Shown piece after piece: positions 16,592 through 25,203 of a DNA stretch of 64,000 nucleotides. The first letter of the stretch is position 1. Every line of letters starts with the position of its first letter. This DNA comes from Fodinibacter sp963763015 (GTDB lineage: Bacteria > Actinomycetota > Actinomycetes > Actinomycetales > Dermatophilaceae): contig CAVXML010000007.1 in the NCBI GenBank assembly GCA_963763015.1, positions 62,001-126,000 on the forward strand. Direction: 5' to 3'. Position numbers and translations under genes: made by a program. Under the pieces are notes generated by a model. It saw only the letters and a list, made by a program, of their open reading frames with translations, searched no databases and was not told where the DNA came from.

Positions 16592-16939
16592 TCAGGCGAG
16601 GAAGCCCCGTATCTCCTCGAGCCGGGCGCTCTCGAGCCTGAACCAGGCCCAGGTGCCGCGGCGCTCGCGGGTGAGCACGCCAGCCTCGGTGAGCACCTTG
16701 AGGTGGTGGCTCACCGTCGGCTGTGAGACCTCGACGGCATCCGTCATGTCGCAGACGCACGCCTCACGGTCGGGGGCGGAGGCGATGATGCTCAGCAGCT
16801 GGAGCCGCACCGGGTCGGCCAGCGCTCGGAGGACGCCTGCTCGCCGATCCGCCTCTGCTCGGTCGAGGACCGGTAGCGCCGAGGCCACGCACTCGCCGGT
16901 GGCGTCGCGGGAGGTGCTGATCGTCGGGAACGTCGGCAT
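16592..16939 (-). CDS. ArsR-family arsenic/metal-responsive repressor
   Basis: 115 aa from ATG at 16939. RAGVLRALADPVRLQLLSIIASAP then EACVCDMTDAVEVSQPTVSHHLKVLTEAG: the CVC pair at the start of the recognition-helix region is the classic As(III)-binding site, and the HTH is canonical ArsR. Divergent from acr3-arsC with a palindrome between them. Arsenite binding should release the operator and switch on export. An in-frame ATG further upstream (16975) would overlap the promoter and is less likely. Confidence 0.92.
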   Translation of the reverse strand: MPTFPTISTSRDATGECVASALPVLDRAEADRRAGVLRALADPVRLQLLSIIASAPDREACVCDMTDAVEVSQPTVSHHLKVLTEAGVLTRERRGTWAWFRLESARLEEIRGFLA

Positions 16940-17010
16940 ACCTGACCTCCTGCGGTGTGACGTGGCTGCCGTCATCTTGACATGGAGCGGTGCCCGATGT
17001 GAGGGTCGAG

Positions 17011-17026
17011 ATCGACGAAGGTCGAT
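17011..17026. promoter_or_regulatory. ArsR operator between arsR and acr3
   Basis: Perfect inverted repeat ATCGAC-GAAG-GTCGAT, typical of actinobacterial ArsR boxes, 42 bases before the acr3 GTG. A TTGACA hexamer at 16977-16982 could be the -35 for acr3, with no clear -10. Assignment to the divergent ArsR is by position and repeat type. Confidence 0.7.
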
Positions 17027-17067
17027 ATGCCTGCGTCGGACAATGACCGACCGACCGAAAGGCCGCG

Positions 17068-18174
17068 GTGGGCACCACGACGAACGGCCCCGCCCCGGTC
17101 GACACGATCGCCGGCGCCGACCCGGTCGTCCAGCGGCTTTCGACCCTCGACCGGTTCCTCCCCCTGTGGATCGGTCTCGCCATGGTGGCGGGGCTCGTGC
17201 TCGGCCGCCTCGTCCCGGGCCTCGGGGGAGGCCTGGCCCGGGTGGAGGTCGACGGGGTGTCGCTGCCGATCGCCCTCGGCCTGCTCGTGATGATGTACCC
17301 GGTGCTGGCCAAGGTGCGTTACGACCACCTCGACTCGGTCACGGGCGACGCGCGGCTCCTCGTGAGCTCACTCGTCCTCAACTGGGTCGTCGGGCCGGCT
17401 CTGATGTTCACCCTGGCCTGGGTGTTCCTTCCGGACCTGCCGGAGTACCGCACCGGCCTCATCATCGTGGGCCTGGCGCGGTGCATCGCGATGGTGATCA
17501 TCTGGAACGACCTCGCGTGCGGGGACCGTGAGGCCGCGGCGGTGCTCGTCGCCCTGAACTCGGTGTTCCAGGTGCTGGCCTTCGCGGCGCTCGGCTGGTT
17601 CTACCTCTCGGTACTCCCGGGATGGCTGGGGCTGTCGCAGACGGGGATCGACACCTCCCCGTGGGACATCGCGCGCTCTGTGCTCCTCTTCCTGGGCATC
17701 CCTCTCCTGGCTGGGTACCTGTCCCGTCGGGTCGGGGAGGCACGCCGCGGACGGCAGTGGTACGAGGAGTCGTTCATCCCCCGGGTGGCACCGTGGGCCC
17801 TCTACGGCCTCCTGTTCACGATCGTCATCCTCTTCGCGCTCCAGGGTGAGGCGATCACCTCCTCACCGTGGGACGTCGCCCGGATCGCACTGCCGCTGCT
17901 CGTCTACTTCGCCGTCATGTGGGGCGGGGGGTTCGCCCTCGGCGCCGGCCTCGGGCTGGGCTACCCCAGGACCACCACGCTCGCGTTCACGGCGGCCGGC
18001 AACAACTTCGAGCTCGCCATCGCGGTCGCCATCGCGACCTTCGGCGCGGCCTCCGGCCAGGCGCTGGCCGGAGTGGTCGGCCCTCTCATCGAGGTGCCCG
18101 CCCTGGTGGCGCTCGTCTACGTCAGCCTCGCCCTCCGACGCCGCTTCCACGACCCCGCAGGAGCGCCCCGATGA
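17068..18174 (+). CDS. acr3: Arsenite efflux permease Acr3
   Basis: 368 aa from GTG 17068, about ten membrane segments, matching ACR3-family length. Signature LARCIAMVIIWNDLACGD near 140-155 carries the conserved cysteine needed for As(III) transport, and FTAAGNNFELAIAVAIATFG near 310-330 is the second conserved loop. Exports arsenite using the proton gradient. The last codon overlaps arsC by ATGA. Fits the arsR/acr3/arsC arrangement. Confidence 0.95.
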   Translation: MGTTTNGPAPVDTIAGADPVVQRLSTLDRFLPLWIGLAMVAGLVLGRLVPGLGGGLARVEVDGVSLPIALGLLVMMYPVLAKVRYDHLDSVTGDARLLVSSLVLNWVVGPALMFTLAWVFLPDLPEYRTGLIIVGLARCIAMVIIWNDLACGDREAAAVLVALNSVFQVLAFAALGWFYLSVLPGWLGLSQTGIDTSPWDIARSVLLFLGIPLLAGYLSRRVGEARRGRQWYEESFIPRVAPWALYGLLFTIVILFALQGEAITSSPWDVARIALPLLVYFAVMWGGGFALGAGLGLGYPRTTTLAFTAAGNNFELAIAVAIATFGAASGQALAGVVGPLIEVPALVALVYVSLALRRRFHDPAGAPR

Positions 18175-18587
18175 CCGACAAGCCCAGCGTTCTCTTCGTC
18201 TGCGTGCACAACGCGGGGCGGTCCCAGATGGCCGCCGCCTACCTCGCGCACCTGTCCGGCGGGGCGGTCGAGGTCCGGTCCGCCGGCTCGGCACCGGCGG
18301 ACGAGGTCAACCCCTCCGCCGTGGCGGCGATGAGGGAGGACGGCATCGACATCACCACGGAGCGCCCGAAGGTGCTGACCACGGAGGCGGTCCAGCAGTC
18401 CGACGTGGTGGTCACGATGGGGTGCGGTGACGCGTGTCCGGTCTTCCCGGGGAAGCGGTACGAGGACTGGGAGCTCGACGACCCCGCGGGCAAGGGAGTC
18501 GAGGCGGTGCGTCCCATCCGCGACGACATCAGGCAGCGCGTGCTCGCCCTGCTCGACTCGCTCGGTGTGCCACCGGTCGGCGCCTGA
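18171..18587 (+). CDS. arsC: Arsenate reductase ArsC, LMW-phosphatase type
   Basis: 138 aa. VLFVCVHNAGRSQMAAAYL carries the catalytic C-x5-R-S P-loop (Cys11), and MGCGDACPVFPG near 82-93 holds the two further cysteines used for the reductive relay; actinobacteria commonly use thioredoxin or mycothiol. Reduces arsenate to arsenite, which Acr3 exports. Coupled to acr3 by ATGA. Confidence 0.95.
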   Translation: MTDKPSVLFVCVHNAGRSQMAAAYLAHLSGGAVEVRSAGSAPADEVNPSAVAAMREDGIDITTERPKVLTTEAVQQSDVVVTMGCGDACPVFPGKRYEDWELDDPAGKGVEAVRPIRDDIRQRVLALLDSLGVPPVGA

Positions 18588-18677
18588 CGAGGACCCGAAC
18601 GCTGCCCGGCCCGCTGAGCTCGACAGGCCCGGCATACACTCCTCGCTCACCCGACCCGACCCCGACACCCCGGTGCC

Positions 18678-19367
18678 ATGCAGACCTTCGTCCCGTATGC
18701 CGTGTTCGAGGACACCGCGCGCGTCCTCGACCCCAAGCGGCTCGGCAAGCAACGGGTCGAGGTCATCCAGATCGTCCGCGCGCTGACGGTCCCCGGCTAC
18801 GCGTGGTCGTCGCACCCGGCGGTACTCATGTGGAACGGCTACGAGGAGGCCCTGGGCCGGTACGGCCTGACGATGTGCGAGGTGTGGAGCGAGCTCGGCT
18901 TCGCCGACACCTGCGCGGCGACCATCGTGGGGGACCTGGCGGCGGCCGGGGTCGACGGCATCCGCGGGTACGACGAGCTCAGAGCCGCCGATGCGCTGCC
19001 GCCGTGGCTGTTCGACGAGGAGCTGCAACGCACCCATCGCTCCGCGCTGGTACGCAAGGACCCCGAGCACTACGGTCCGCTGTTCCCGGACGTCCCTCCG
19101 GACCTGCCGTACCACTGGCCGCACCGGTCGCCGGCGGTGGTCGAACGCGAGAGGCGGCGGGCTGAGAACGCGCAGCGACGCGAGGAACGAGCGCGGCGGC
19201 GGGAGGCCGAGCGCCAGGCCGCGGAGCTCGAGGCGACGCGGCGGCGACGCAGCGAGGCGGCGCGGCGCGGCTGGCGCACCCGGGCTGCCCGGACGCCGAG
19301 CAGGGGGACCGACGACCCGGGCCGGGACGCGGGTCGGTTCGGGCCCGAGGCGCCGGCCACCCGCTGA
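18678..19367 (+). CDS. MSMEG_6728-family protein, pyrimidine-dimer DNA glycosylase type
   Basis: 229 aa. Residues 1-130 match the pyrimidine-dimer excision family (T4 endonuclease V-like): QTFVPYAVFEDTARVLDPKRLGKQRVEVIQIVRAL, then SSHPAVLMWNGYEEALGRYGL. Such enzymes open UV cyclobutane dimers. The C-terminal 90 residues are an Arg/Glu/Ala-rich charged helix (ERERRRAENAQRREERARRREAER) and a disordered basic tail, likely DNA-binding. Catalytic detail is not visible. Stands alone after the arsenic operon. Confidence 0.85.
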   Translation: MQTFVPYAVFEDTARVLDPKRLGKQRVEVIQIVRALTVPGYAWSSHPAVLMWNGYEEALGRYGLTMCEVWSELGFADTCAATIVGDLAAAGVDGIRGYDELRAADALPPWLFDEELQRTHRSALVRKDPEHYGPLFPDVPPDLPYHWPHRSPAVVERERRRAENAQRREERARRREAERQAAELEATRRRRSEAARRGWRTRAARTPSRGTDDPGRDAGRFGPEAPATR

Positions 19368-19418
19368 GGTTCCCGCTCCTCCTTATCCGCCGGTGTTGCG
19401 CCAGGCGAGGTCGCGAGG

Positions 19419-20420
19419 TCAGGCCGGGTGCCGAAGCCGCCACACGGTGCGCGACACGAACGTCTCACCGGCCGGTAGCACGACCGAAGGGAAGCCCGGC
19501 TGGTTCGGTGCGTCCGGGAACCCCTGGGTCTCCAGGGCGATGCCCGCCCGCTGGGGATACGGCGCACCGGACGGGCCGGTGACCGAGCCGTCGAAGTAGG
19601 CGCCGGAGTAGACCTGCACGCCCGGGCGGTCGGTGACGACCTCCAGCCCGATGCCGGAGCGGCCGGTGAGCCGGGCCGCGCGACGCAAGCCGGTCCCGGA
19701 CAGGACGAAGTTGTGGTCGAGACCGCCGGCCAACGCCAGCTGCTCCGAGGGCTGGGCGAGCACGTCGCCCAGCCGCCTGGGGCTGCGGAGGTCGAACGGC
19801 GTGCCGTCGACCGAGGCGATCTCACCGGTGGGCACGCCGTCGGGTCGCAGCGGCGTCACGGCATCCGCGTCGACGGAGAGGACGTGGTCCTCGATCGTCC
19901 CGCGGCCCTCGCCGTCGAGGTTGAAGTACGCATGGTTCGTGAGGTTGACCACCGTGGTGCGCGTCGCGGTGGCCCGGTAGTCGATGCTCACCTCGCCCGG
20001 TGCCACCGTGTAGGTCACCTCGACGAGCAGGTCACCGGGGAACCCCTGGTCACCGTCCGGGCTCGTCAAGGACAGGGTGGCGGCATCCGGTCCCACGCTC
20101 TCGACCGCCCACTCGCGGCGGTCGTAGCCGTCCGGCCCACCGTGCAGCGCGTTGCCGCGGTCGTTCGTCGGCACCTCGTGGTCCACGCCGTCGAGCGAGA
20201 AGCGACCACGGTCGATGCGGTTCGCGACCCGTCCCACGACGACGCCGAAGTAGCCACCGACGGAGGCGTAGGCGTCCGGGTCGCGGTGGCCCAGGACGAC
20301 GTTGGTCTCCGTGCCGCCCGGCCCGCTGACGAGGAGCCGGTGGACGGCCGCACCGGTGCTGAGCAGGTCGAGCGTGAGGTCGGTGGTGCGCAGCTCCAGC
20401 CGGCGGGGAGGCGTGGTCAC
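19419..20420 (-). CDS. Aldose 1-epimerase (galactose mutarotase family)
   Basis: 333 aa from GTG at 20420. Conserved blocks: GGYFGVVVGRVANRI (substrate-binding Arg), NALHGGPDGYDRREW (first catalytic His), VVNLTNHAYFNLDG (second His) and IALETQGFPDAPNQPGFPSVVLPAGE with the catalytic Glu. Interconverts alpha and beta sugar anomers. Cytosolic; no signal peptide. Divergent from the ArsR gene at 20552 with a shared 130-base control region. Confidence 0.93.
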   Translation of the reverse strand: MTTPPRRLELRTTDLTLDLLSTGAAVHRLLVSGPGGTETNVVLGHRDPDAYASVGGYFGVVVGRVANRIDRGRFSLDGVDHEVPTNDRGNALHGGPDGYDRREWAVESVGPDAATLSLTSPDGDQGFPGDLLVEVTYTVAPGEVSIDYRATATRTTVVNLTNHAYFNLDGEGRGTIEDHVLSVDADAVTPLRPDGVPTGEIASVDGTPFDLRSPRRLGDVLAQPSEQLALAGGLDHNFVLSGTGLRRAARLTGRSGIGLEVVTDRPGVQVYSGAYFDGSVTGPSGAPYPQRAGIALETQGFPDAPNQPGFPSVVLPAGETFVSRTVWRLRHPA

Positions 20421-20510
20421 CGGGTGATCCTGACAGACAGGCGGTCCGCGCGGGCCCTCCGGAGCGGGCGGCGAAGGGGTCGGCCGCAGGCCGCCGCGAT
20501 CGTGGTGTAA

Positions 20511-20528
20511 ATCAACTTGACAGTTGAT
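20511..20528. promoter_or_regulatory. Palindromic operator overlapping a -35 box
   Basis: ATCAACT-TGAC-AGTTGAT is a perfect inverted repeat with 7-bp arms; TTGACA (20517-20522) lies in its centre and fits a -35. A weak -10 (TTGAAT, 20540-20545) 17 bp on would place the start near the ATG at 20552, that is a leaderless message. The likely binder is the ArsR protein just downstream. Confidence 0.65.
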
Positions 20529-20551
20529 CAATGGTAGGATTGAATAACCGC

Positions 20552-20920
20552 ATGGCGGCGAGCGACGAGAGGATCGACCTGGGCTTCGCGGCCCTGGCGG
20601 ACCCGGTGCGCCGGGCGATCATCGCGCGCCTCAGCCGGGGGCCGGCGACGGTGAACGAGGTCGCCGAACCGTTCGAGATCTCGCTCCAGGCGGTCTCGAA
20701 GCACATCCAGGTCCTCGAATACGCGGGCCTGGTCACCCGGACACGGGACGCCCAGCGGCGGCCCGTGCACCTCAACCCCGATGCGCTCGAGGCGCTCACC
20801 GCGTGGATCGACGGCTACCGGCTGGTCCACGAGCAGCGGTTCCGTCGTCTCGACGCCCTGCTGTCGTCCCCGCCGGCCGGGGCCGGCACCCCATCACCCA
20901 CCGAACAGGAGCAGTCATGA
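20552..20920 (+). CDS. ArsR-family regulator of an SRPBCC operon
   Basis: 122 aa from ATG 20552; an in-frame ATG at 20531 is possible but lies between the operator and the -10. FAALADPVRRAIIARLSRGPATVNEVAEPFEISLQAVSKHIQVLEYAGLVTRTRDAQRRPVHL is a standard ArsR HTH with wing. No metal-binding cysteines. ATGA overlap with the following SRPBCC gene. Related in layout, not closely in sequence, to the pair at 2364-3166, where the order is reversed. Confidence 0.9.
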   Translation: MAASDERIDLGFAALADPVRRAIIARLSRGPATVNEVAEPFEISLQAVSKHIQVLEYAGLVTRTRDAQRRPVHLNPDALEALTAWIDGYRLVHEQRFRRLDALLSSPPAGAGTPSPTEQEQS

Positions 20921-21420
20921 GCAACAGCCTTCACCTCGACATCCCCGCAGGCGTTCCCTGGATCGACTTCACCCGGGACTTCGACGCCCCGGTCGCAGCG
21001 GTCTTCGACGCACACCGTGACCCCGACAAGGTGCGTCAGTGGCTGGGGCCGCACGGCTACCAGATGGACATCGACCAGTGGGACTTCACGACCGGCGGTG
21101 GCTACCGGTACACCCACATCAGTGACCACGGAACCTTCGGCTTCCGGGGTGTCTTCCACACGATCCGCGAGAACGAGTTCGCACTCCAGACCTTCGAGTT
21201 CGACGGCGCACCCGACGAGGTGGCCCTGGAGTTCATGTGGTTCGAGGACCTCGGAGACGGCCGGACGCGGCTGCGCGGCCGGAGCATCGGCCGCACGGTC
21301 GAGGGCCGGGACGCCATGGTGGAGTCAGGCATGGAGAAGGGGATGGCCGAGGGCTACGACCGCCTCGAGGCACTCGTCGCCTCCTCACGACACCCTCGCG
21401 ACCGGGTGACCACCACCTGA
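20917..21420 (+). CDS. SRPBCC domain protein
   Basis: 167 aa from the ATG overlapping the ArsR stop. HLDIPAGVPWIDFTRDFDAPVAAVFDAHRDPDKVRQWLGPHGY is the AHSA1 start signature, and the C-terminal helix (DAMVESGMEKGMAEGYDRLEALV) closes the helix-grip fold. Likely a small-molecule-binding or stress protein under control of its ArsR partner. Followed by a strong terminator. Confidence 0.88.
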   Translation: MSNSLHLDIPAGVPWIDFTRDFDAPVAAVFDAHRDPDKVRQWLGPHGYQMDIDQWDFTTGGGYRYTHISDHGTFGFRGVFHTIRENEFALQTFEFDGAPDEVALEFMWFEDLGDGRTRLRGRSIGRTVEGRDAMVESGMEKGMAEGYDRLEALVASSRHPRDRVTTT

Positions 21421-21438
21421 CCCGGCCGTGACCGCCGA

Positions 21439-21475
21439 CGGGTGCCGGGCCGGCCTTCCGCGGGCCCGGCACCCG
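21439..21475 (+). terminator. Terminator hairpin
   Basis: Arms CGGGTGCCGGGCC and its complement GGCCCGGCACCCG enclose an 11-base loop, 18 bases past the SRPBCC stop. Perfect 13-bp stem, no T tract. Confidence 0.75.
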
Positions 21476-21575
21476 CCGTCGCCGGCACGGCGAGGTGCGC
21501 GCACGGCATCCGGACTCCACCGGGAGCGCCCACCCACCCGGCACATCACGTGTCCACCCAGCCAAGGAGAGACGC

Positions 21576-21995
21576 ATGGACTGGACCCTCGAGGTCATCG
21601 TCGTCCCCGTCAGTGACCTGGCCGCCGCCATCGCCTTCTACCGCGACCAGGTCGGCTTCTCGCTCGACCACGAGACCCGCACGGAGCAGGTGAGCTTCGC
21701 CCAGCTCACCCCGCCCGGCTCCGGCTGCTCCATCGTGGTCGGAGACCTGCCGTCGGCGCGCCGGATGGCGCCCGGCAGCCTGCACGGCGTGCAGCTCGTC
21801 GTCGCCGACGCCGAGGCGGCCCGAGCCCAGCTCGTGTCCCGCGGCGTCGAGTGCAGTGAGGTCACCGTCATCGACCCCCGCGACGGCGGCACGCTCTTCG
21901 GGTTCTCCGACCTCGACGGGAACTCGTGGGTGGTGCAGCAGATCCGCGCCCGGGCCGAGCGGCCGCTGCTCACGCGTCCGGTCGAGGGCGGGTGA
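21576..21995 (+). CDS. VOC-family (glyoxalase-fold) protein
   Basis: 139 aa from ATG 21576 after CCAAGGAGAGAC. One full VOC module pair: VIVVPVSDLAAAIAFYRDQVGFSLD at the start and GTLFGFSDLDGNSWVVQQI at the end. These proteins are metal-dependent isomerases, dioxygenases or resistance proteins; the usual first metal histidine is not obvious (a valine occurs in VIVVPV), so it may bind its ligand without catalysis. Monocistronic, after the ArsR/SRPBCC operon. Confidence 0.85.
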   Translation: MDWTLEVIVVPVSDLAAAIAFYRDQVGFSLDHETRTEQVSFAQLTPPGSGCSIVVGDLPSARRMAPGSLHGVQLVVADAEAARAQLVSRGVECSEVTVIDPRDGGTLFGFSDLDGNSWVVQQIRARAERPLLTRPVEGG

Positions 21996-22014
21996 CGAAG
22001 GGTCCGTCGCGGGC

Positions 22015-22218
22015 TCAGCGGCCCACGGGCCCGCGACCGCCCCCGGGCTCCGTCCCGCCCTCGGCCGCCTCGTAGCGCTCGCGGAGCCGGTCCCGCACCT
22101 CGTCCGGGGTATAGGACCGGCGCTCCCGCTCGCTGCGCGCGAGCAGTGCCCCGGTGGCCACGACGCCCACGATGCTCGCGACTCCGGCCAGCTTCCACAG
22201 GCGGTTCGAGGCGGACAT
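22015..22218 (-). CDS. Small single-TM hypothetical protein
   Basis: 67 aa from ATG at 22218. One hydrophobic segment (WKLAGVASIVGVVATGALLA, residues 8-27) then an Arg/Glu-rich soluble tail (RSERERRSYTPDEVRDRLRERYEAAEGG). Could be a membrane-anchored coiled coil. Shares the short 37-base divergent region with the gene at 22256. No family recognised. Confidence 0.6.
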   Translation of the reverse strand: MSASNRLWKLAGVASIVGVVATGALLARSERERRSYTPDEVRDRLRERYEAAEGGTEPGGGRGPVGR

Positions 22219-22255
22219 GCCGTCACCCTAGCCAGGCGTTCGGCACACTGGCGCC

Positions 22256-22912
22256 ATGGTGCGCTCCCGGACCACGGCAGCCCCGTTCGAGGAGGCGGTC
22301 GAGGCCACCCGAACCGGGGACCTGTGGATGTTCCGGGGCGGCACCGTCGCCGACCGGGTGATCCAGACGGCGAGCAACGCCCCCGTCAACCACGTCGGCA
22401 TGGCCGTGGTGCTCGACGACCTGCCGCCCCTGATGTGGCACGCCGAGCTGGGCCGCTCGATGCGCGACCACTGGACCGGCGACCACCACCGGGGCGTCCA
22501 GCTGCACGACCTGCGGGAGGCGGTGACCACCTGGCAGGTGCGCTACGGGCAGCGTGCCTGGCTCCGCCAGCTGACGCCGGAGGTGGGGCAGGAGCAGGAG
22601 GACGCGCTGCTGCGCACCATCGCACGCCTCGACGGCGTCTCCTTCCCCTCGACCGCTGCCCTCGCCTGGCGGTGGCTGCGCGGGCGTGACGCGCACCTCA
22701 GCCGGCGCGAGGCCGATCGCAAGGCGACCCGGCCCGAGGACGCCTACTGCGCCGAGGTCGTCGCGGTGACCCTCGAGGCGATGGGGATCCTCGAGGACGA
22801 CGCGCCCGCCAGCTGGTACGACCCGGGCCGCTTCTGGAGCGGCGACACCCTGGCCCTGCGCGCCGGCTGGAGCTACGGAGTGGAGGTCGAGGTGGCCCGG
22901 GCCCCGCGCTGA
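22256..22912 (+). CDS. Permuted papain-like (YiiX/NlpC-P60) amidase
   Basis: 218 aa. GDLWMFRGGTVADRVIQTASNAPVNHVGMAVVL (H46) and PEDAYCAEVVAVTLEAMGI (C165) fit the circularly permuted papain fold in which His precedes Cys, as in YiiX/YaeF-type hydrolases and phospholipid amidases. No signal peptide, so the substrate may be cytosolic. The 3' end overlaps the convergent membrane-protein gene by 40 bases. Catalytic inference is moderate. Confidence 0.7.
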   Translation: MVRSRTTAAPFEEAVEATRTGDLWMFRGGTVADRVIQTASNAPVNHVGMAVVLDDLPPLMWHAELGRSMRDHWTGDHHRGVQLHDLREAVTTWQVRYGQRAWLRQLTPEVGQEQEDALLRTIARLDGVSFPSTAALAWRWLRGRDAHLSRREADRKATRPEDAYCAEVVAVTLEAMGILEDDAPASWYDPGRFWSGDTLALRAGWSYGVEVEVARAPR

Positions 22913-23250
22913 CGCCGCACCCACGGCACCCCGACCGCCACGACACCGACGGCCAGCACGGCTGCCGCGGCCAGCGCACCCCAGAGGAACGACCAGGCCG
23001 CGATCGCCACGCCCTCCCAGAAGAGGTTGGTGAAGACGAGCTCCGGCCGGACCCGCCCCGCCAGCCAGGCGCCACCCACGAACGCCACGGACGTCAGGAC
23101 CATGAGGCCCACCGTGATGCCCGCGGACCGGGCGACGGCACCGGCGGCGGGGACCGTGGTCGCACCGTCATCGTCGTCCACGAGGTGCGAGAACGTCTCG
23201 AACACGTCGGGCACGGGTCCTGCGGAGCGGCGACGCATGGGGCTGAGCAT
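22873..23250 (-). CDS. Membrane protein with two TM segments
   Basis: About 125 aa from ATG at 23250, or 121 aa from ATG 23238; neither has a strong ribosome site. N-terminal soluble part (VPDVFETFSHLVDDDDGATTVPAAG), then segments near 55-75 and 86-112 (AIAAWSFLWGALAAAAVLAVGVVAVGVPWV) and a basic tail. Family not recognised. Divergent from the subtilase gene and convergent, with 3' overlap, with the amidase. Confidence 0.6.
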   Translation of the reverse strand: MLSPMRRRSAGPVPDVFETFSHLVDDDDGATTVPAAGAVARSAGITVGLMVLTSVAFVGGAWLAGRVRPELVFTNLFWEGVAIAAWSFLWGALAAAAVLAVGVVAVGVPWVRRQRGARATSTSTP

Positions 23251-23310
23251 ACGGTTCGAGGGCTCGAATGCCCGGACGTCACGATCTCCCGATGACGGAG
23301 AGGCGTCGCC

Positions 23311-23341
23311 TACGGTGGCGCGGGGGGCAGGGACGCCCCCC
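23311..23341 (+). promoter_or_regulatory. Likely -10 and 5' leader hairpin of the protease gene
   Basis: TACGGT (23311-23316) resembles a -10; a start a few bases later would open the mRNA with a hairpin GGGGGGC-AGGGAC-GCCCCCC (23322-23341), 13 bases before AAAGGAG and 24 before the ATG. Such hairpins can stabilise mRNA. Confidence 0.45.
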
Positions 23342-23365
23342 GTGTCCCTACAAAGGAGTAGACGA

Positions 23366-25132
23366 ATGCGACGATCTCGCATGCTCGCCGTCACCGGCGT
23401 CGTGGCCCTCGCCACGACCGCCCTCGGTGCCACGGCTGCGGCAGCAGGACCCGTGAGCGCGGCACCGACCGTGAGCACGGCCACCACCGAGACGCGGACC
23501 TTCCAGGTCCTCGCCTCGTCCGGCGTCTCGGCCGACACGTTGGCCCGCACGCTGAGGGCGGCCGGAGCCAAGGTCACGGGCACGAACACCGCGATCGGGC
23601 TCGTGACGGTCACGTCCACCGACACTCGGTTCGCGGCCAAGGCCAGGGGCCTGGCGGGTGTCCAGGGTGCTGCCGCCGACCGTTCGGTCGGTCGGGCGCC
23701 GACGAGCTACAAGGCCAAGCCGGACCCGGTGGAGAAGGAGCACGTCTTCAACCGGAGCCGCGCCAACGGATCCACCACGCTCCCGGCCGCTCCCGAGGCC
23801 GCCGACCCGCTCGACGGCCTGCTGTGGGGCCACGAGATGGTCAACGCGTTCGAGGCGCGGGCGGAGGAGACCGGTGACAAGGTCCGTGTCGGCATCCTCG
23901 ACACCGGAGTCGACGGGGACCACCTCGACATCGCGCCGAACTTCGACGCCGCGCTCTCGCGCAACTTCGCGCCGGACATCCCCGCCGTCGACGGGGCGTG
24001 CGAGTACGCCGGCTGCCTCGACCCGGCAGACCACGATGACAACGGCCACGGCACGCACGTCGCCGGAACCATCGGCGCGGCGCTGAACGGCGTCGGGATG
24101 AGCGGCATTGCGCCCGACGCCACGCTGGTCAACCTCCGTGGAGGCCAGGACAGCGGCTACTTCTTCCTCGGCCCGGTCGTCGACGCACTGACCCACGCGG
24201 GCGACAACGGCCTCGACGTCGTCAACATGTCCTTCTACGTGGACCCGTGGCTCTACAACTGCCAGGGGGGTGCGCCGGAGGACCAGAAGTACCCCGAGGC
24301 GGTCGCCGAGCAGAACCTCATCATCGACGCGATGACCCGCGCCCTGGGTTACGCCACGGCTCACGGCGTCGCACTCGTCGGTGCACTCGGCAACAACCAT
24401 GAAGACCTCTCCAAGCCGCGGCACGACTTCTCGAGCCCCGACTACGACAACCCGATCTACGCCTGGGACACGGCTCCGTGGGAGCGGACGATCGACAACG
24501 CGAAGTGCTTCGACCTCCCGGTCGAGGGACCGAACGTCATCGGTGTCTCGGCCGTGGGTCCGTCCGGCACCAAGTCGGACTTCTCCAACTACACGACCGA
24601 CCTGCACTCTGGCGAGATCGAGGTATCGGCGCCCGGCGGGTGGTTCCGTGACGGCTACGGGACGGACTCCTCCCGCACCAACGGGAACCTCATCCTGTCG
24701 GCCGCCCCGCTGAACGTCCTGCAGGAGAGTGGTGAGGTCGACAAGAACGGCAACATCACCAAGCTCGGCCGTGACCTCGGGGTCCTGAAGTCGTGCGTCA
24801 ACGGCAAGCACAACGAGAACACCTCGGAGTGCGCGTACTACCAGTGGCTCCAGGGAACGTCGATGGCGGCCCCGCACGCGTCCGGTGTCGCGGCTCTCGG
24901 TGTCGCCGCCCACGGTTCGGGAGCCACGGAGGCGACCTTCGGTCTCGCCCCCGCCCAGACCCGGGCCCTCCTCATGGACACCGCGACGGATCACGCCTGC
25001 CCCGCGGGCGGCGTGCAGGAGTACCTCCGTGAGGGACGCTCCGCCGAGTTCACGGCGACCTGCGTCGGAACGGCCGACTTCAACGGCTTCTACGGCGACG
25101 GCATCGTCAACGCGCTGGGGATCGTCAGCTGA
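23366..25132 (+). CDS. Secreted subtilisin-family (S8) serine protease
   Basis: 588 aa from ATG 23366 with AAAGGAG. Signal peptide (basic start, hydrophobic core, Ala-rich cleavage near 27-33), an inhibitor_I9-like propeptide to about 115, then the peptidase: VGILDTGVDGDH (Asp179), NGHGTHVAGT (His228), and GTSMAAPHASG (Ser499). Long insertions around residues 285-345 distinguish it from simple subtilisins. Expected to be exported, matured by propeptide removal, and to degrade extracellular protein. A hairpin repeat follows the stop. Confidence 0.95.
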   Translation: MRRSRMLAVTGVVALATTALGATAAAAGPVSAAPTVSTATTETRTFQVLASSGVSADTLARTLRAAGAKVTGTNTAIGLVTVTSTDTRFAAKARGLAGVQGAAADRSVGRAPTSYKAKPDPVEKEHVFNRSRANGSTTLPAAPEAADPLDGLLWGHEMVNAFEARAEETGDKVRVGILDTGVDGDHLDIAPNFDAALSRNFAPDIPAVDGACEYAGCLDPADHDDNGHGTHVAGTIGAALNGVGMSGIAPDATLVNLRGGQDSGYFFLGPVVDALTHAGDNGLDVVNMSFYVDPWLYNCQGGAPEDQKYPEAVAEQNLIIDAMTRALGYATAHGVALVGALGNNHEDLSKPRHDFSSPDYDNPIYAWDTAPWERTIDNAKCFDLPVEGPNVIGVSAVGPSGTKSDFSNYTTDLHSGEIEVSAPGGWFRDGYGTDSSRTNGNLILSAAPLNVLQESGEVDKNGNITKLGRDLGVLKSCVNGKHNENTSECAYYQWLQGTSMAAPHASGVAALGVAAHGSGATEATFGLAPAQTRALLMDTATDHACPAGGVQEYLREGRSAEFTATCVGTADFNGFYGDGIVNALGIVS

Positions 25133-25154
25133 CGACCCGCACGCACCACCATCC

Positions 25155-25203
25155 CGGATGCCGTCCGCTCACCCGAGCGGGCGGCATCCGGCCGTCTGTG
25201 GTT
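25155..25203. repeat. 49-bp direct repeat, copy 1, containing a hairpin
   Basis: Identical to 25425-25473. CGGATGCCGTCCGCTC and GAGCGGGCGGCATCCG pair over a four-base loop (16-bp stem, one T-G pair), followed by GCCGTCTGTGGTT. It starts 22 bases after the protease stop and probably terminates it; the stem starts and ends with the genome-wide GGATGCCG octamer. Confidence 0.85.

Noticed and set aside
20531..20551. Upstream ATG of the ArsR gene at 20531
   Set aside because: It would lie within the promoter between the -35 and -10 candidates and adds seven unconserved residues; ATG 20552 preferred, not proven.
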